Positions 36,226 to 48,574 of a stretch of DNA of 64,000 nucleotides are shown piece by piece. The notes beneath the pieces are model-generated. The model had not been told where the DNA came from, searched no databases, and was given only the letters and a program-made list of their open reading frames with translations. The position numbers were made by a program, and so were the translations under genes. Numbering within the stretch: the stretch's first letter is position 1; every line of letters starts with the position of its first letter. This DNA is from Xestospongia bergquistia (taxonomy: Eukaryota; Porifera; Demospongiae; Haplosclerida; Petrosiidae): positions 1,056,501-1,120,500 of the forward strand of contig OZ014413.1 in the NCBI GenBank assembly GCA_963965975.1. The letters are read 5' to 3'.

Positions 36226-36835
36226 TTATACTAAAATGTAGAGATAATATAATGATAGTTGTATCAATTGTCCACATGTATCTATCCGGGTAGTCAATAA
36301 CACTGCCAATGTAGAGATGGCTTGGTGTTTAGTTTTTATAGTTCTGTTAACTTGCAATAAATCCAGACTTAATTTTTTAGAATAATTTTTCATAAGGTAT
36401 CCATTTTTAGAAATTTTATTTCTTGCACTTTAATAATAATTGTAGTGATTTTTATGGAAATTCGAAGTAATGTCTATGATAGACACCAATTGTGAATTAA
36501 TTCATGAGGAAAAACTCAGGAAACGAAATGATTGGTAACATCTTGTCTCAAGGCTTCCTACATTAATACAGTTGAGATTATTTAAGTTCTTTTTTGTCTA
36601 AGGTATTCATTCATTTTTCTAATTTTGTAAGGAGAGGTTACTCTTCAAAAAGAGAGCTTCAGAATGAATGTCACTATGAAATTCTACTGTTTAACTACTA
36701 TATAGCAACTTTAATACTGTTATCCCTAACTCTGACATTTGCTGTCATCTCTATGCTTTGTGAATTTTTCAGAATTTTATTAATTCTTGTTATATCATTG
36801 TTACAGTTTTAATCATAAGAGCATAAGATTATACT
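36226..36835. other. Spacer with a weak hydrophobic ORF
   Basis: A 72-codon frame (36594-36812) has a hydrophobic C-terminal half that could span a membrane, but nothing in it matches the family and no splice partners are clear. I do not call it a gene. Confidence 0.35.
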
Positions 36836-36839
36836 ACTA

Positions 36840-36880
36840 GTTCATACTAGTCAGGCCTGTAACCAGGGGGGTGCATGGAA
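36840..36880. repeat. Left arm of a ~1.25-kb inverted pair
   Basis: GTTCATACTAGTCAGGCCTG at 36840-36859, continuing TAACCAGGGGGG, is the reverse complement of the end of the element at 37702-38080 plus 12 flanking bases. The pair spans 36840-38092, and ACTA lies outside both ends. Confidence 0.6.
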
Positions 36881-37573
36881 TGAAAACACATGCTTGGAAT
36901 CATGGTTCATTTTACATGTTACTGGAACACTAAGCAAGTGTACATTGTCTCTATAGTACCAGGTTTATTATTGGGTATATTAATAACATGTTTGATTATT
37001 TGTACATATATTATTATTCTCAGTAATGTAGCAAGTATGTTTTTGCTCCATAATAATTACAATACTTAACTGTATCAGCAGTGATATTTTTTTATTATTT
37101 CCAATAGATTATTAAACATATGATGAAGATAGAAACTAAAATGGAAATTCAATTAAATTAGTCCATATGTGTAATAATAACATTCAAATTTTTTCATATA
37201 AATCCATAATAAGTCATATTCACTTAGTGAAGTGTTATACATGTACATTACTGTAGTCATCTCTGATATTAAAATAACTCTCCATTTTTTAACAGCATTC
37301 ATCCATTCTTTAATTGTTTCATTCGTGTAATGTTTATTATTAATCTAATTGTTATCTTTTAAACAACATATCTCACTAACTATATCAACTGATATTCTGA
37401 CTACTAATACATTAGTTGATATACTTCATGATATGTGCTTAGTATGTGACATTAGTAGATGTAAACCCTAATAAAGGAGCTGGAGTAGATGGAAGACAGA
37501 GAAGAGTTTTACAGTATATAGAGAGATAGTGTTAACTAGTAAATGATGTTAACATATCAATCATTATATATTA

Positions 37574-37693
37574 CCACATATCATAGTTACTATTAACACA
37601 TATCATAGTTACTATTAACACATATCATAGTTACTATTAACACATATTATAGTTACTATTAACACATATCATAGTTACTATTAACACATATTA
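37574..37693. repeat. 22-bp tandem repeat, about five copies
   Basis: The unit ATATCATAGTTACTATTAAC (20 of 22 bp shown) repeats head to tail, with a T-for-C change in some copies (ATATTATAGTTAC). The first part occurs once or twice upstream of gene F (about 23473-23520), so it expanded here. Confidence 0.85.
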
Positions 37694-37701
37694 TATACTA
37701 G

Positions 37702-38080
37702 CAGGCCCATACACAGACTTTTGAAAAGGAGGGGTGCACATGTGGCATGAGTCAGGTTGTGTACATGTACATGTATACATGCAGCATGCAGAAAGATGTG
37801 AATTTATTACAGTAACAGAAACATTGCTTAAAAAGGATCTTATATCACTTATTTGTCTTGTCATTATTCTGTGTCACTACCATTTGTACATGTGCTGTCA
37901 GTGATCCATACCTAACTATTGACAGTTACACCTCCCTGATCAGATGCATACTTGCCGATGCATGCCTATTGCTCAATCAACTGGAAACCTTTGCATGACT
38001 TTTACTCATCTGAGTTAATCCTTGAAAAGGGAGGTGCACATGAACCCCCATGCACCCCCCCCCCCCTGGTTACAGGCCTG
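37702..38080. mobile_element. Non-autonomous TIR element with CAGGCC ends
   Basis: It begins CAGGCCCATACACAG and ends CTGGTTACAGGCCTG. Subterminal motifs GAAAAGGAGGGGTGCACATG and AAAAGGGAGGTGCACATG occur near the two ends, and a C-run lies near the right end. ACTAG flanks both sides (37697-37701, 38081-38085). There is no ORF of note. The CAGG ends are hAT-like, but the 8-bp duplication expected for hAT is not clear. Confidence 0.5.
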
Positions 38081-38092
38081 ACTAGTATGAAC

Positions 38093-38763
38093 ACTATATG
38101 GAGTACTTATATAGCCAAGAGCAGTTGGAGCACTTTGAGGTCTACTAGCCCCTACTTTTCCCCTTTGTGTAGGAGACTTTGTCAGAAATAGTTGAGGTTT
38201 TGAAGGACTAGTCTTGACCCTTCTATTTATATACTAACTAGTAATATAACTAGTGATTATTACCTGTAATGTGTATGGTCTATTAAGACAAAACCATTGA
38301 TATATAGTTAACAGTTCTTGATGTTGTATTTCAACATGAGGATTACTACAGAGACAAAGTGATAGGAGAAAGAGAGAGTCAATTATATAACAAGTGATCA
38401 TGTGAGATACTTGAGTACTTGATTCAACATTATTGTTAATGTCTGATAAAAGTTATATTCAGTACATGTTCCTTTCCTACAGTAATTGATCATATAGTAC
38501 AGTATATAGTATTATTATATCATAGTAATACTGACATACACAGGTAATGTACCTAGTAGAAGGTGTGGTGTGTGGAGTGACTCTCCTCTGTTGTATCCAT
38601 GTATAGACTGTTGTAGTCCATGTATCATCTTGTTGAACTCCACATAACTACTGAGCTATATAGATCACTTTATATATATATATATATACTGCGTAGTAGG
38701 AGAACGACTGACCTTAGAACAACGTAGGAAACTGACTTCTCTCTCCATTGTGTCTGCAAAACT
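38093..38763. other. Upstream region of gene J
   Basis: No coding exon was recognised. A short (TA)n at about 38672-38688 is present. The region lies between the TIR element and the shared promoter block. Confidence 0.4.
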
Positions 38764-38851
38764 GCAAATGAGCTCCACCCTAATTATTGGCTTACTGAGC
38801 ATGCGTATATTGATCTTTCAGGACCTCGCCCTTATACCCCCCTTCTTTGTA
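38764..38851 (+). promoter_or_regulatory. 5' flank of gene J, shared with gene F
   Basis: AAATGAGCTCCACCCTAATTA and CTTACTGAGCATGCG match the sequence directly before gene F. The open frame extends upstream of 38852, but the ATG at 38852 (MAANTETN) is chosen because this flank is non-coding in gene F. Confidence 0.5.
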
Positions 38852-41800
38852 ATGGCTGCCAACACTGAAACTAATAGCTACAGACGAGCTGTTATTGATG
38901 TTTTCATCCTACACTATGACAGAATTCGCTATGTACTGAAGGGAAACATGGAGGATTTTGTTAGCAGGGTATATGCAGCACACTTAATATCCTCACAAAA
39001 TATGGAGTTTGTTAATATATTTGAACAGTTCAAAACTGGTTTTAAGTCGTGTAGGAGTATTTTAGAGATACAACAACGATATAAATGTTTTATTGATATT
39101 CTTCTTGACATTGGTGGACCAGTTGAAGTTGTTGGGAAAGAAATTGAAGAAAAATTATCAAATTTAACTGGTAAGTTGTGAGAATTACATAAAAGTATTA
39201 ATAAAAACTAAGAGTTGGAATGAACATATTTTTATTTCAAGACCAGTCCAGTAAAGTACTCCAGAAATGCTCTGCAAGACTCTCAAAACTTGTTCTTCCT
39301 ATGGAGGTGACACAGATATTATATACAGAGGGAGTTATCTCTAAGGAGACATTTGATGAGATACAGAGCTCAGGAGGATTGCTAACTGATATTCCATTGA
39401 GAGCACTGTCTGATAGAGTATCTAAAGATCCAAACATGTTAAGAGTGTTTGGTGCTGTCTTATTACAATCTAAAGACACAGTACATGTAGGAAATGATAT
39501 ACTCAGAGAGTATGGTAAGTGTTTATAGCATGTCTGTTTATTGTAATCTCTTGCATAATAGAGGTCCATCTTCAAACTACTTATCACGAATGTTTTGATC
39601 ACATAAGAGCAAAATTTGGAGTACTAATTATTACTATAACACCTCTTATTGAATCTGCTGTCATGCCTAGATTAAAAGAGTTTAAAACATTTCTTCGAAC
39701 ATGCTTTCCAGAGTTAAGACCTCAATTGTCTATAGCTGAATCCTTTGATGATGTTATGGAGATAGTGCAAGAAAAGTGTACCATGATCAATGTTGCCTGC
39801 TTGAAGATTATTGTTGATCATTATAAAATTGAAGAAGCCATTGCTCACATAACAACCTACAAAAATGAAGTCAAAACATTCTGTGAGGAGGTCAAACTAA
39901 GTGTGTGTAAAAATGAAAACATGACAAATCCATCCCTAATTCTTAAATGTGAGACTATTGAGTTTATTCTAGAGTGGAAAGGAGAAGAATACTCACTTAA
40001 TGACATCGAAGTCTTGTTAAAAAAGGCTTTTGAAGATATGGCTAAAAGGGTCCAAGTTAGATACTTCAAAGATACTGTAGTGTCTAGTAGTATAGACAGA
40101 GATGACCTGGTATCAACTGAAGAGTCTTTGTCAGGTAAATATAACACGATTATATATTAACTGTGTACAGACAAGCTAAAACTATTAGATGGAATGAATA
40201 AGGCAAAGATATTCCAGATAACACAGTTGACCAGAGAGAGAGAAGGTGAGCCATATATGGTTATGTTCTATAGTTACTGATAAAGTATTAGTAGAAAAAC
40301 AAGAAGAGATTGAGAAATTGACCAGAGAGAAAGAAGGTAAACTATAGTACTGTTAGTAGTACATACCATATATGGTTATGTTCTATAGCTACTGATAAAG
40401 TATTAGTAGAGAAAGAAGAAGAGATTGAAAAGTTGGCCAGAGAGAAAGAAGGTGAGCTACAATACTGTTAGTAGTACATACCATATATGGTTATGTTCTG
40501 TAGCTACTGATAAAGTATTAGTAGAGAAACAAGAAGAGATTGAGAAGTTGACCAGAGAGAAAGAACGTAAGCTATAGTACTGTTAGTAGTACATACCATA
40601 TATGGTTATGTTCTATAGCTACTGATAAATTATTATTAGAGAAAGAAGAAGAGATTGAAAAGTTGGCCAGAGAGAAAGAAGGTGAGCTACAATACTGTTA
40701 GTAGTACATACCATATATGGTTATGTTCTATAGCTACTGATAAAATATTAGCAGAGAAACAAGATGAGATTGAGAAGTTAACCAGAGAGAAAGAAGGTTA
40801 GCTATAATACTGTTAGTTGTACATGTAATATATGGTTATATTCTATAGAGAAACAAGAAGAGATTGAGAGGTTGACCAGAGAGAAAGAAGGTAAGCTATA
40901 GTACTGTTAGTAGGATTGGGGTCAATTACATGAGAACGATTATGATTATGATTACAGAGCTGGATTACTGGATTACTTGCACAATCTAAAAATGACAGTA
41001 TATATAGACTTTTACATTCAGCTACAAATATGCAAAGTGTAATCTGTGTAATCACATGATTTTTCACGCATCATTTCAGAAGTATACACCAGCAGATCCT
41101 AATACAGGCATGTACTTGCTCCATGTACTACTTACAAAGGATACTATAATTGATGTAATCACTTGTAATTACATCAATTACTTTGTCTGACAATTACTAA
41201 TTACACTGTTTCTGGAAAGTTAATTACAATTACGATTGCGATTACAGCAAAAAATGTAATTGATTGTAATTGATTACAATTACAATTGTAATCGGCCCCA
41301 ACCCTGACTGTTAGTAGTACATACTATATACGATTGTTCTTTAAAGCCAAACAAGAAGAGATTTCAAGACTAGATGAGAAAATATCAGAACTAACAATGA
41401 AATTAGAATTGGAATCTAAAAAAAGTAAGGCAAAGACATTAGAAATTGAAAAGTTGACCAGAGAGAAGAAAGGTAAGCTATTAAACTGTTAGTAGTACAT
41501 ATCATATATGGTTATGTTCTATAGCTACTGATAAAGTATTAGTAGAGAAACAAGAAGAGATTGAGAAGTTGACCAGAGAGAAAGAAGGTAAGCTATAGTA
41601 TTGTTAGTAGTACATACCATATATGGTTATGTTCTATAGCTACTGATAAAGTATTAGTAAAGAAACAAGAAGAAATTGAGATACTACAAGAGAAAATAAT
41701 GTCACTAATTTTACAACTAAGGATGAGGGATACAAAGATCAGTCAATTGATGGAGAACATGAAGAGTAATCAATTATCACAATTATATTATATTACTATA

Positions 41801-44800
41801 TCTGCTGATTAATTTAGGCCTTCAAACTGAAATGCTACAGTTACATGATCTGATTAGAGATAGTGATTCTCAGCTTTATCTAACACATCAAGACTCATTA
41901 ACAGATGACGGAGTAACTCAACACAAACTACCTTCAGATGATAAACACTCACTTTCTCAATCTGAAAGTATGTTAAATTTGCTAATGGTTTGATAGCCAA
42001 TCAAAATTATCTTACTAATATATTTGGAGTTAGACTTATAGATAATTATCACTTCACTTATAGGTCAATCACTACCAAATGATAAAAGTCTGGATGATGA
42101 TATTGTTAGAAAATCTATTGAAGAGACAATAACTGAAAAGCATTTTACTTTACTAATAGAATGTCTAAGTAAGTTCAATAATTTATAAGTACTCTAGTAA
42201 AGTTAGAGACTGTTTTTAAATCAAATTGCACAAGTAATAAAACATTATCTTGGAAACCAGATTTAAACTACAGTTAACAAAGCACTTCTTTCCAGATTGT
42301 TATAATGTAGTTTCAGAGTATTGTAGTTCTCTAAACTTGAAGCAATGAAAACAAACTATTAAACTAAACATGCCCAAAGTTTCTATAATATCATCATGCA
42401 TGCTGAAGTATTGCATCGCATCTATTGCTAGCATGCTACCAGTTGCACAGATAACTAACAAACTAGCTATGTTCATACACATTATAAAAGTGATATCTAA
42501 CAAGTGCTTATCAGCTATGCTAGCACAAATCCTTATTATCAGTGTCTTCACAAGTGTATATAGTTACACTTGAAATGGGAGTGACACTTGAGACTACATA
42601 TATAGTAATTAGCTAACTATATTGTCACTTTAAATAATAAAACTGTTAGCTGTAATCTAATGTACTTAGTGTTACAGTTATTTGTAACAATAATGATATT
42701 GGAATTTGCTGTTATTTCATTAACCTGAATTTATTTACAAGATTTATTCAGGGCAACCCTATAGATTCCTTTCAGTTCATTATATTAAAACTAATATACA
42801 TGTTTGTTAAATTATAGAGACATCAAAGCAATTGCTGGATGAGATGACAAGGAGAGAAGAGAATATGAAAAGGTTAATTAAAGGTAAAGAACAAGAGATA
42901 GAGATACTAAAGGAAAGAGTGTCATCATTGATAACCCAAATGAAAGAAAAAGAAGAGATAATCAGTCAACAAAGTATGTGCTAGTTCATTTTACTATTAT
43001 AATTAATAGAGATTAAATTAGTTAATTATTGTTTGTGTATAATATCTTTTGATAGATCCAGTTCAGGTTACAAGTGTGACTGCTATACAGACTGAGTCAA
43101 CAATGAAGTCATCAGTTGATAAAAAAGATGCTTGTATCCAATTTAACTATCTTGTTCTATCAAATGGTATTGACAACATTACTTTATAATAGATCCCTTT
43201 AAATTACAAGTCTTTTAGATGTTCTTCAAGGTGTGTGCATTGCAGACAAGAAGTTATTTATAATTCAAGGAGACTCTAAAGATTTTCTCAACTGGGAAGA
43301 GTATGGATTAAGAATTTCTGTTCCTTCAGGGACATTATCTTCTAAAGAAATCTGTGAAATATCAGTGACTGTATTGGTTGGTGGGAAGTTTCAATTTCCA
43401 GAGGGAACTGAGTTAATTAGTGCTGTTTACCTCATTTCTCTTTCCAAATCACTTCTGAAACCTGTGAAATTTGAAATCCAGCATTGTGCACACCTAGTCA
43501 CAGAAGATCACACTCGATATCTTAGTTTTGTTTCAGCCGATGTTAACCAACCTATACTTCCCTACCAGTTCCAGCTACAAGAGGGAGGAGAATTTCATCC
43601 TGATGATCAATATGGTAGCATTTATATTCCTCATTTTTGTTTAAAAGCTATTGTTAAATCTTGTACTGATCCAATTTGGGCTGGTTACAATGCATTAGGG
43701 CCAGAGCATCTTTCATTTATTCAATTAAACTATGCCACTGGAGGCTCTATGCAAACAGAAGTTGAGGGTGATGATAAAGCATTTCCAATAGATATTCCTA
43801 GACCTACTGCAGAGACCACTAATGAAAATAGTCCAATAGAAGGTATAATCAGATATACAGTATGTATTTATGTACATGTAGACAAAGTGATAGGATCTTA
43901 ATGTTCCTCTTCAAATCCAGATGAAATGGTTGTTACCCAGATGCTAGGAAATAGTACTATTGTTTGTCCTTTGCAAGAAGTCTCTTCTAGTAGTGAAGTT
44001 CAAATCAGCCCAACCGAAGGTAGATTGAAGTACATGTAATTTATAATTTATGTATATGATTTGCTATCAAATAAGTAGCTTGCCAATAGTGGGTCAGAAA
44101 GATAAGAAGTCAGACGATAACCAAATTGTTTCTTTTCCACATTCATTATCACCTGATCACAATGCTACATTAGTAGAGACATTACCCACTTCAGAACCTT
44201 TGAAGCCAACTCCTTCAACTGTAAATAATAACCAGTCACCAGTAACTAGTCAAGGTATGAACTATATTAATTTTACTGAGTATAATTTTACTTCTGTATA
44301 TAGCTGTTGGTAGCTCATCTCCAGATAAAAAGTATGTGGCTCAGGTGGTATATGAAGTCAAACGACATAACTGGTTAATGAGATTAATGGCAGCTAAATG
44401 TCTCAATGCTCTATTAAAGGTAATGCCAGTTTTGAAACTACTTATCATTAATGCCTCTAATAGTACATTAAAAATACACTTCCATCAGATGTTGAGACAG
44501 ATGTTGACCTTTCCTTCACATTTGAAAATAGTAATGGTCACATTGAATTAGTTCTCGGAGAGGATCAAGAGGATTCTTTTCAAGGGTGGAGCATTCGTCC
44601 TCGAAAACTTCCAACAATAGTATGAATGTATAGCATCATTATTATTGATATATAGTATGGATATCTTTTGTAGATATTCCAAAGTGATATTGATATGTTT
44701 GGTTCTGAAGATCCTCCCTATTTTCCATCTATACTGATTACTGTGTCTGTCAAAGCAGGACCTGATACAGTGTCTGAACTAAACTATTCTGTTCCATTAA

Positions 44801-45994
44801 AAGGAATTAAACCTGACAACACAAAGATATTTATTGTACGATATTTTAGTACTAGCAATGGTAAGTAATAAATAATATTGTATATTAAATGTTCAAGCAC
44901 TATTATTTATAGAAGGAGATGTATTAAGGAGATCAATTACTAATAATGGAATTTCAGAGACAGGTATGTGATTGTATATTAGCTCTAAAGAAATGTGTTA
45001 AGACAATTTTAAAGTAAACAATTATATTGCATAATATTTCTGACATCCAACTAGCCAAGCCAACCTTAAGTAAGATTATAATGTTATCTTTAAGCTTCAT
45101 TGACTTAAATGATTTGTATTCAGAACAGTTTTGTGATTACATCAGTATAGTAGCAACCAAAGTCTTTTTCTGTAGAAATTTGTAATACATTACTTTTATG
45201 ACATTGTTCTGTGTTTGTTTACACTTTAAGAAGTGCTCTGAATTCTGAAATGGCTAGAAAAGGTTTAGTTCAATGTACTGATATTATCATTGAATGTAGC
45301 ATTAACCCCTTTATCCTAGCCATAAAAGCCTATTCAAAGAAAATTATTTCTGTTGTCTACAAGGTTGTCATAGACAAAAAACAAGTGCAGATCATATTCC
45401 ACTAATTCTTGATTACTTAAAAGATCTTGTCACACACAATAGCCAATATTTTGAATGCACTTTTCCTCAACATTTTGAATGATTTGACATATCAAGATAT
45501 AGCAAATGTTATAGAATTATATATGTTAGAATAATCATGGTAAAGATGTTTTCTTTTTTCTTACTAAAGAAAAAAACCACTAACGATAGCATATTCCTTT
45601 GTTTACACTAACAATCTTGACATTAATTTATAGAAACTGTTTTCTTGCCGTTTATATAGATATTGATCATGATGTTACTACAATGAGATCTTACGTTAAA
45701 GAAGTTTTTACTCAAAACTTTGAACGATTACAGAATACAAGCAGATATTCCATAAATTCACTGGCAGATAAGATGTTTACAAACTCACTCATTAGTGAAG
45801 ATGTCCATAGGTCACCAACATTTCAAAATATCTTTGATGAATTCATAGCAGGAATGGAAGTAACAATAACTATAAATGAACTGAAAGATCACTGTGTCAA
45901 GTTCATAACAGCCTGCACTAATGTAGGGGGTCCTATTGCCAAGGCTGCTGACATATTACAAAAGGATTTGATTAGCAGGGGTATGAAACTCTAA
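38852..45994 (+). CDS. Gene J: CARD-like x2, domain X, coiled coil, ZU5, beta-rich region, CARD-like
   Basis: Exons: 38852-39170, 39242-39514, 39562-40134, 40171-40245, coiled-coil cassettes 40274-40890, 41347-41472, 41525-41587, 41640-41765, 41818-41967, 42064-42168, 42818-42973, 43056-43166, 43219-43842, 43921-44019, 44090-44254, 44304-44419, 44464-44619, 44674-44860, 44913-44963 and 45660-45994. Phases all close, giving about 1388 residues. The first two exons encode CARD/DED-like helical domains and the third is domain X. Exon 43219 encodes a convincing ZU5 domain (YGLRISVPSGTL…LLKPVKFEIQHCAH). A Ser/Thr/Pro linker (44090-44254), an unnamed region (44304-44963) and a terminal CARD-like domain (MFTNSLISEDVHRSPTF…KAADILQKDL) follow. 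ZU5 plus a death-fold end recalls PIDD and UNC5, but homology to them was not tested. A signalling-scaffold role is inferred. Confidence 0.78.
40171..41765 (+). repeat. Gene J exon-intron array, shortest and most eroded
   Basis: Lead exon 40171-40245, then 63-nt cassettes at 40274, 40389, 40504, 40619 and 40734, a 42-nt cassette at 40849, a 126-nt exon at 41347, a 63-nt one at 41525 and a 126-nt one at 41640. Most steps are 115 bp. Departures are a 28-nt intron (40246-40273), a C in place of the last exon G at 40566, loss of one heptad (21 nt) from the 40849 exon, and a MITE in the next intron. Confidence 0.9.
40911..41306. mobile_element. hAT-type MITE in a gene J array intron
   Basis: The 396-bp insert starts TAGGATTGGGGTCAATTAC and ends in the complement of CAGGGTTGGGGCCGATTAC. 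It is flanked by an exact 8-bp direct repeat ACTGTTAG (40903-40910 and 41307-41314). That octamer is single in all other array introns, which identifies it as the target site duplication. The interior is rich in GATTAC/GTAATC words; no transposase is present. Confidence 0.9.
45230..45410 (+). pseudogene. Decayed CARD-like exon inside gene J
   Basis: Homologous to the exon at 20308-20634 of gene D (VxCxDIIxExxIxPFxLAxKxYxxK), but the first codons after the expected acceptor give a stop in the required phase, and the second half is frameshifted and shortened. Splicing 44963 directly to 45660 keeps frame, so gene J can bypass it. Confidence 0.6.
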
Positions 45995-47020
45995 TTAAAG
46001 TGGAACTAACATAGTTTATTGTAGTAATTAGCAGGAGCAGTGTAATTGTATTTATATTTTGTTGTTTATTATTTTATGTATATCTCAACATCTTTTTCCT
46101 TATATTACAACCTTCAAAGATGAACATGGGAGGTAGTAATTATAAAGAACACAAATGCATACACTGCCATTTATATATTCCTATCACATTCTTTTTGAAA
46201 AGCATCAAACAATTGACTGGAATGATCAACCTCTTTTTATGAAACAAAAGAATGTAAGCAGGTGAAATATTTTGACTACAATTGTGACAGGTTAAGCAAC
46301 AATAGGGAAAAATTTTCGTAACATTAACTCTAAATCTTCAAGAGAACTATGTCTGTCTTAAAAGATAAAAAGTGATAAATACTAACATGTTATTCATCCT
46401 CTTAGATCTACTGTATGTTTCTTGTCTTATGATTTATACATGTGAATATCATGGTAATCCTACAGATAAATATAATATAGTTCATAAAGTTAAAGTCTCA
46501 TGTCTTCTATTAATACCCATGTAGTTCTTGACAAAAGGTATTGATGTACTAGGAGATGTTAAAGTGTTAATGTCTTCTTTGTCTGAGACATTTGCAATAT
46601 TAATAATTAATGTAATATGATTAAAAAAATATCTTATGTTTGTTTTTTATAATAAATAATTATTATTGCCATCATATTGGAGATGTTATGTTATATATAC
46701 ATATTCCTCTCTCATAGAAAACTGAGGACTTGGCTATTATCATTTGAGTAATGACTAATGGCTACAAGATATGTAGTAAAATGAGTAGCTGTAGTCATAG
46801 TGACAGTTACCAGATGCATGTAGAAAGTATGCATCCATTCTTTTGTGTGTTGATCCATTTCTAAGATAGTTTTGATAGCATTACAACTTATTGTTTTTAT
46901 GTGCTGACATAATGTCATGTACAATAAATGATTAATACATGTTACTATGGTAACAGGATATACAATACATGACACACTCTAATATTATTTAATTTACCTG
47001 GCATATTCTTTTGCCAATCA
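45995..47020. other. Spacer after gene J
   Basis: No gene seen. The segment about 46690-46980 resembles 48030-48350 (GAGGACTTG, TAATGACTAATG, TTGCTATGGTAAC-like words), another local segmental duplication. Confidence 0.5.
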
Positions 47021-47023
47021 GTT

Positions 47024-47127
47024 AATAAGTTCAGTGTTAACAATTAATATCATGTGAGTATAATCCAAGTATAAGTTTAGATGGATGTCAAGGAGTTGCA
47101 TTAATTAGTGTTTTTGGTAGTATTAAG
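47024..47127 (+). pseudogene. Displaced fragment of protease exon 6
   Basis: AATCAGTTAATAAGTTCAGTG through GGATGTCAAGGAG and TAGTATTAAG, then the donor and a GATG-like repeat, match exon 6 of the cysteine protease copies about 40 kb upstream, closest to the copy at 6490-6634. It has deletions and no partner exons. Confidence 0.75.
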
Positions 47128-47539
47128 GTATGAATGGATAGATAGATAGATTAATAATATATCAGGATATATAAGACAACCATATTAAATTGTCAATCAC
47201 TTTAACAGTTATTAGTTGGTTCATTATCTCAAGGAGACTACTTCCAAATATTGTTAACAAGTACTTTCATTGTTACACCACTTGAAATAAGACATCCAAA
47301 AATAAATACTTCATGTAAAAACATAACAAAAATCTTTTAAAAGTATTCTAATTTTATATTTATCATGGTGTATATAGAACTTGAATAAACATCACACTCT
47401 TCTTTATTAATGCAAACAATGCACATTTTCATCTATGAAGGAGTACACACTATTATTATTACCTATCATAACAGATATCACAAGAGGAAGTGGCGTTCTT
47501 CTAATGAAGACAAAATTACTAAGATAGAATTATGAAATT

Positions 47540-47920
47540 TATTAAGATGATGAGTTGACCAGAAAGTGAGTTACAAACATACTATTATAAGTTACATTCT
47601 TTAGCTAATAGTAAAATAGCAGACAATCTGTTGAGAGAGAATGGCGAGCTACATCAGTACAATAATAAATTGGCCAAAATGTTGTTCTTTATCCCACATT
47701 ATGATGAAGCAGGAATATGTGATTTGACATAAAATACATTTGAAATTGTTCTGCATAAGTCATTCTATTGTTGTTATGCCAATAATGTATGCTTAAATGT
47801 GATATTTGATACCAATATGTTCTCAAAGTTTGGAAGGAAGTTAAAGGTATAACACTATATATTATATTTTGGTTATTTTGCTAAAATATATTGTAGACAA
47901 CTATATAATTACAATCAGCA
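47540..47920 (+). pseudogene. Relics of a G/H-type gene
   Basis: Pieces of the coiled-coil cassette (AAAATAGCAGACAATC at about 47610) and of the exon and intron around GAAGTTAAAGGTATA…TATTTTGGTTATTTTGCT (47835-47880) match genes G and H, with large deletions between them. Confidence 0.55.
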
Positions 47921-48545
47921 TATATACTGACTGTGCATACATACATATACTCTGATACATGATGGCTCATAGATAAAAATAAATAATTATGATGATTATG
48001 AAACCCAACCCATCATATTGGGAGTGTCACATTTTGCAAAACTCTTTGTATGGGAAGATGAGGACTTGCTTTTAAATGTGTGTATACATAATTATTTGAG
48101 GAAGTAATAATGACTAATGACTATATACAAGCTACACAATAAAGGATACCAAGTTGGAATTCATCATGGTGACAGTGTTGTTAAATTATAAGATAAGTCA
48201 GTATGCATTCATTTTTCTGTGAGTTAATTGATTAAGTTAGTTTTGAAAATAATATTCATCATATTTATGAATGAATAATCTGTTATCATGCACTTAGTGT
48301 AATAAAATTAATAATTAATATATGTTGCTATGGTAACTATTACATATACATAAATATTATACATCATGACACCATTAATCATCATAGCTATTGATTTCTT
48401 TATTCTATGTTTCTTTGTGATGTTGAATTGTAAGGTCATCGTTGTTTGCTTTCTATTTGTTTAATTCATTGTTATAACTGCTTGGTTGTTTTATTCATTA
48501 TAAGTTATTACTCTGTTATGAATATAACTGAAGTAAGCTAACAGT
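47921..48545. other. Spacer, partly duplicated sequence
   Basis: No gene seen; 48030-48350 is the copy of the segment described after gene J. Confidence 0.4.
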
Positions 48546-48553
48546 CACCAACC

Positions 48554-48574
48554 ATGGTATCAAACAGAAAGAAA
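48554..48574 (+). other. Possible orphan first exon
   Basis: CAGTCACCAACCATGGTATCAAAC matches in pattern the start regions of genes K and L (GTCACCAACTATGGCATCAAA). It may be a relic first exon or the true start of gene H, with 1.4 kb to the next confident exon. Confidence 0.35.

Noticed and set aside
40843-41067. Minus-strand ORF in the gene J array
   Set aside because: It overlaps the hAT MITE and cassette exons on the opposite strand and has no family similarity.
46712-46975. Minus-strand 87-codon ORF
   Set aside because: It lies in a duplicated non-coding segment, and its copy at 48030-48350 does not keep the frame.
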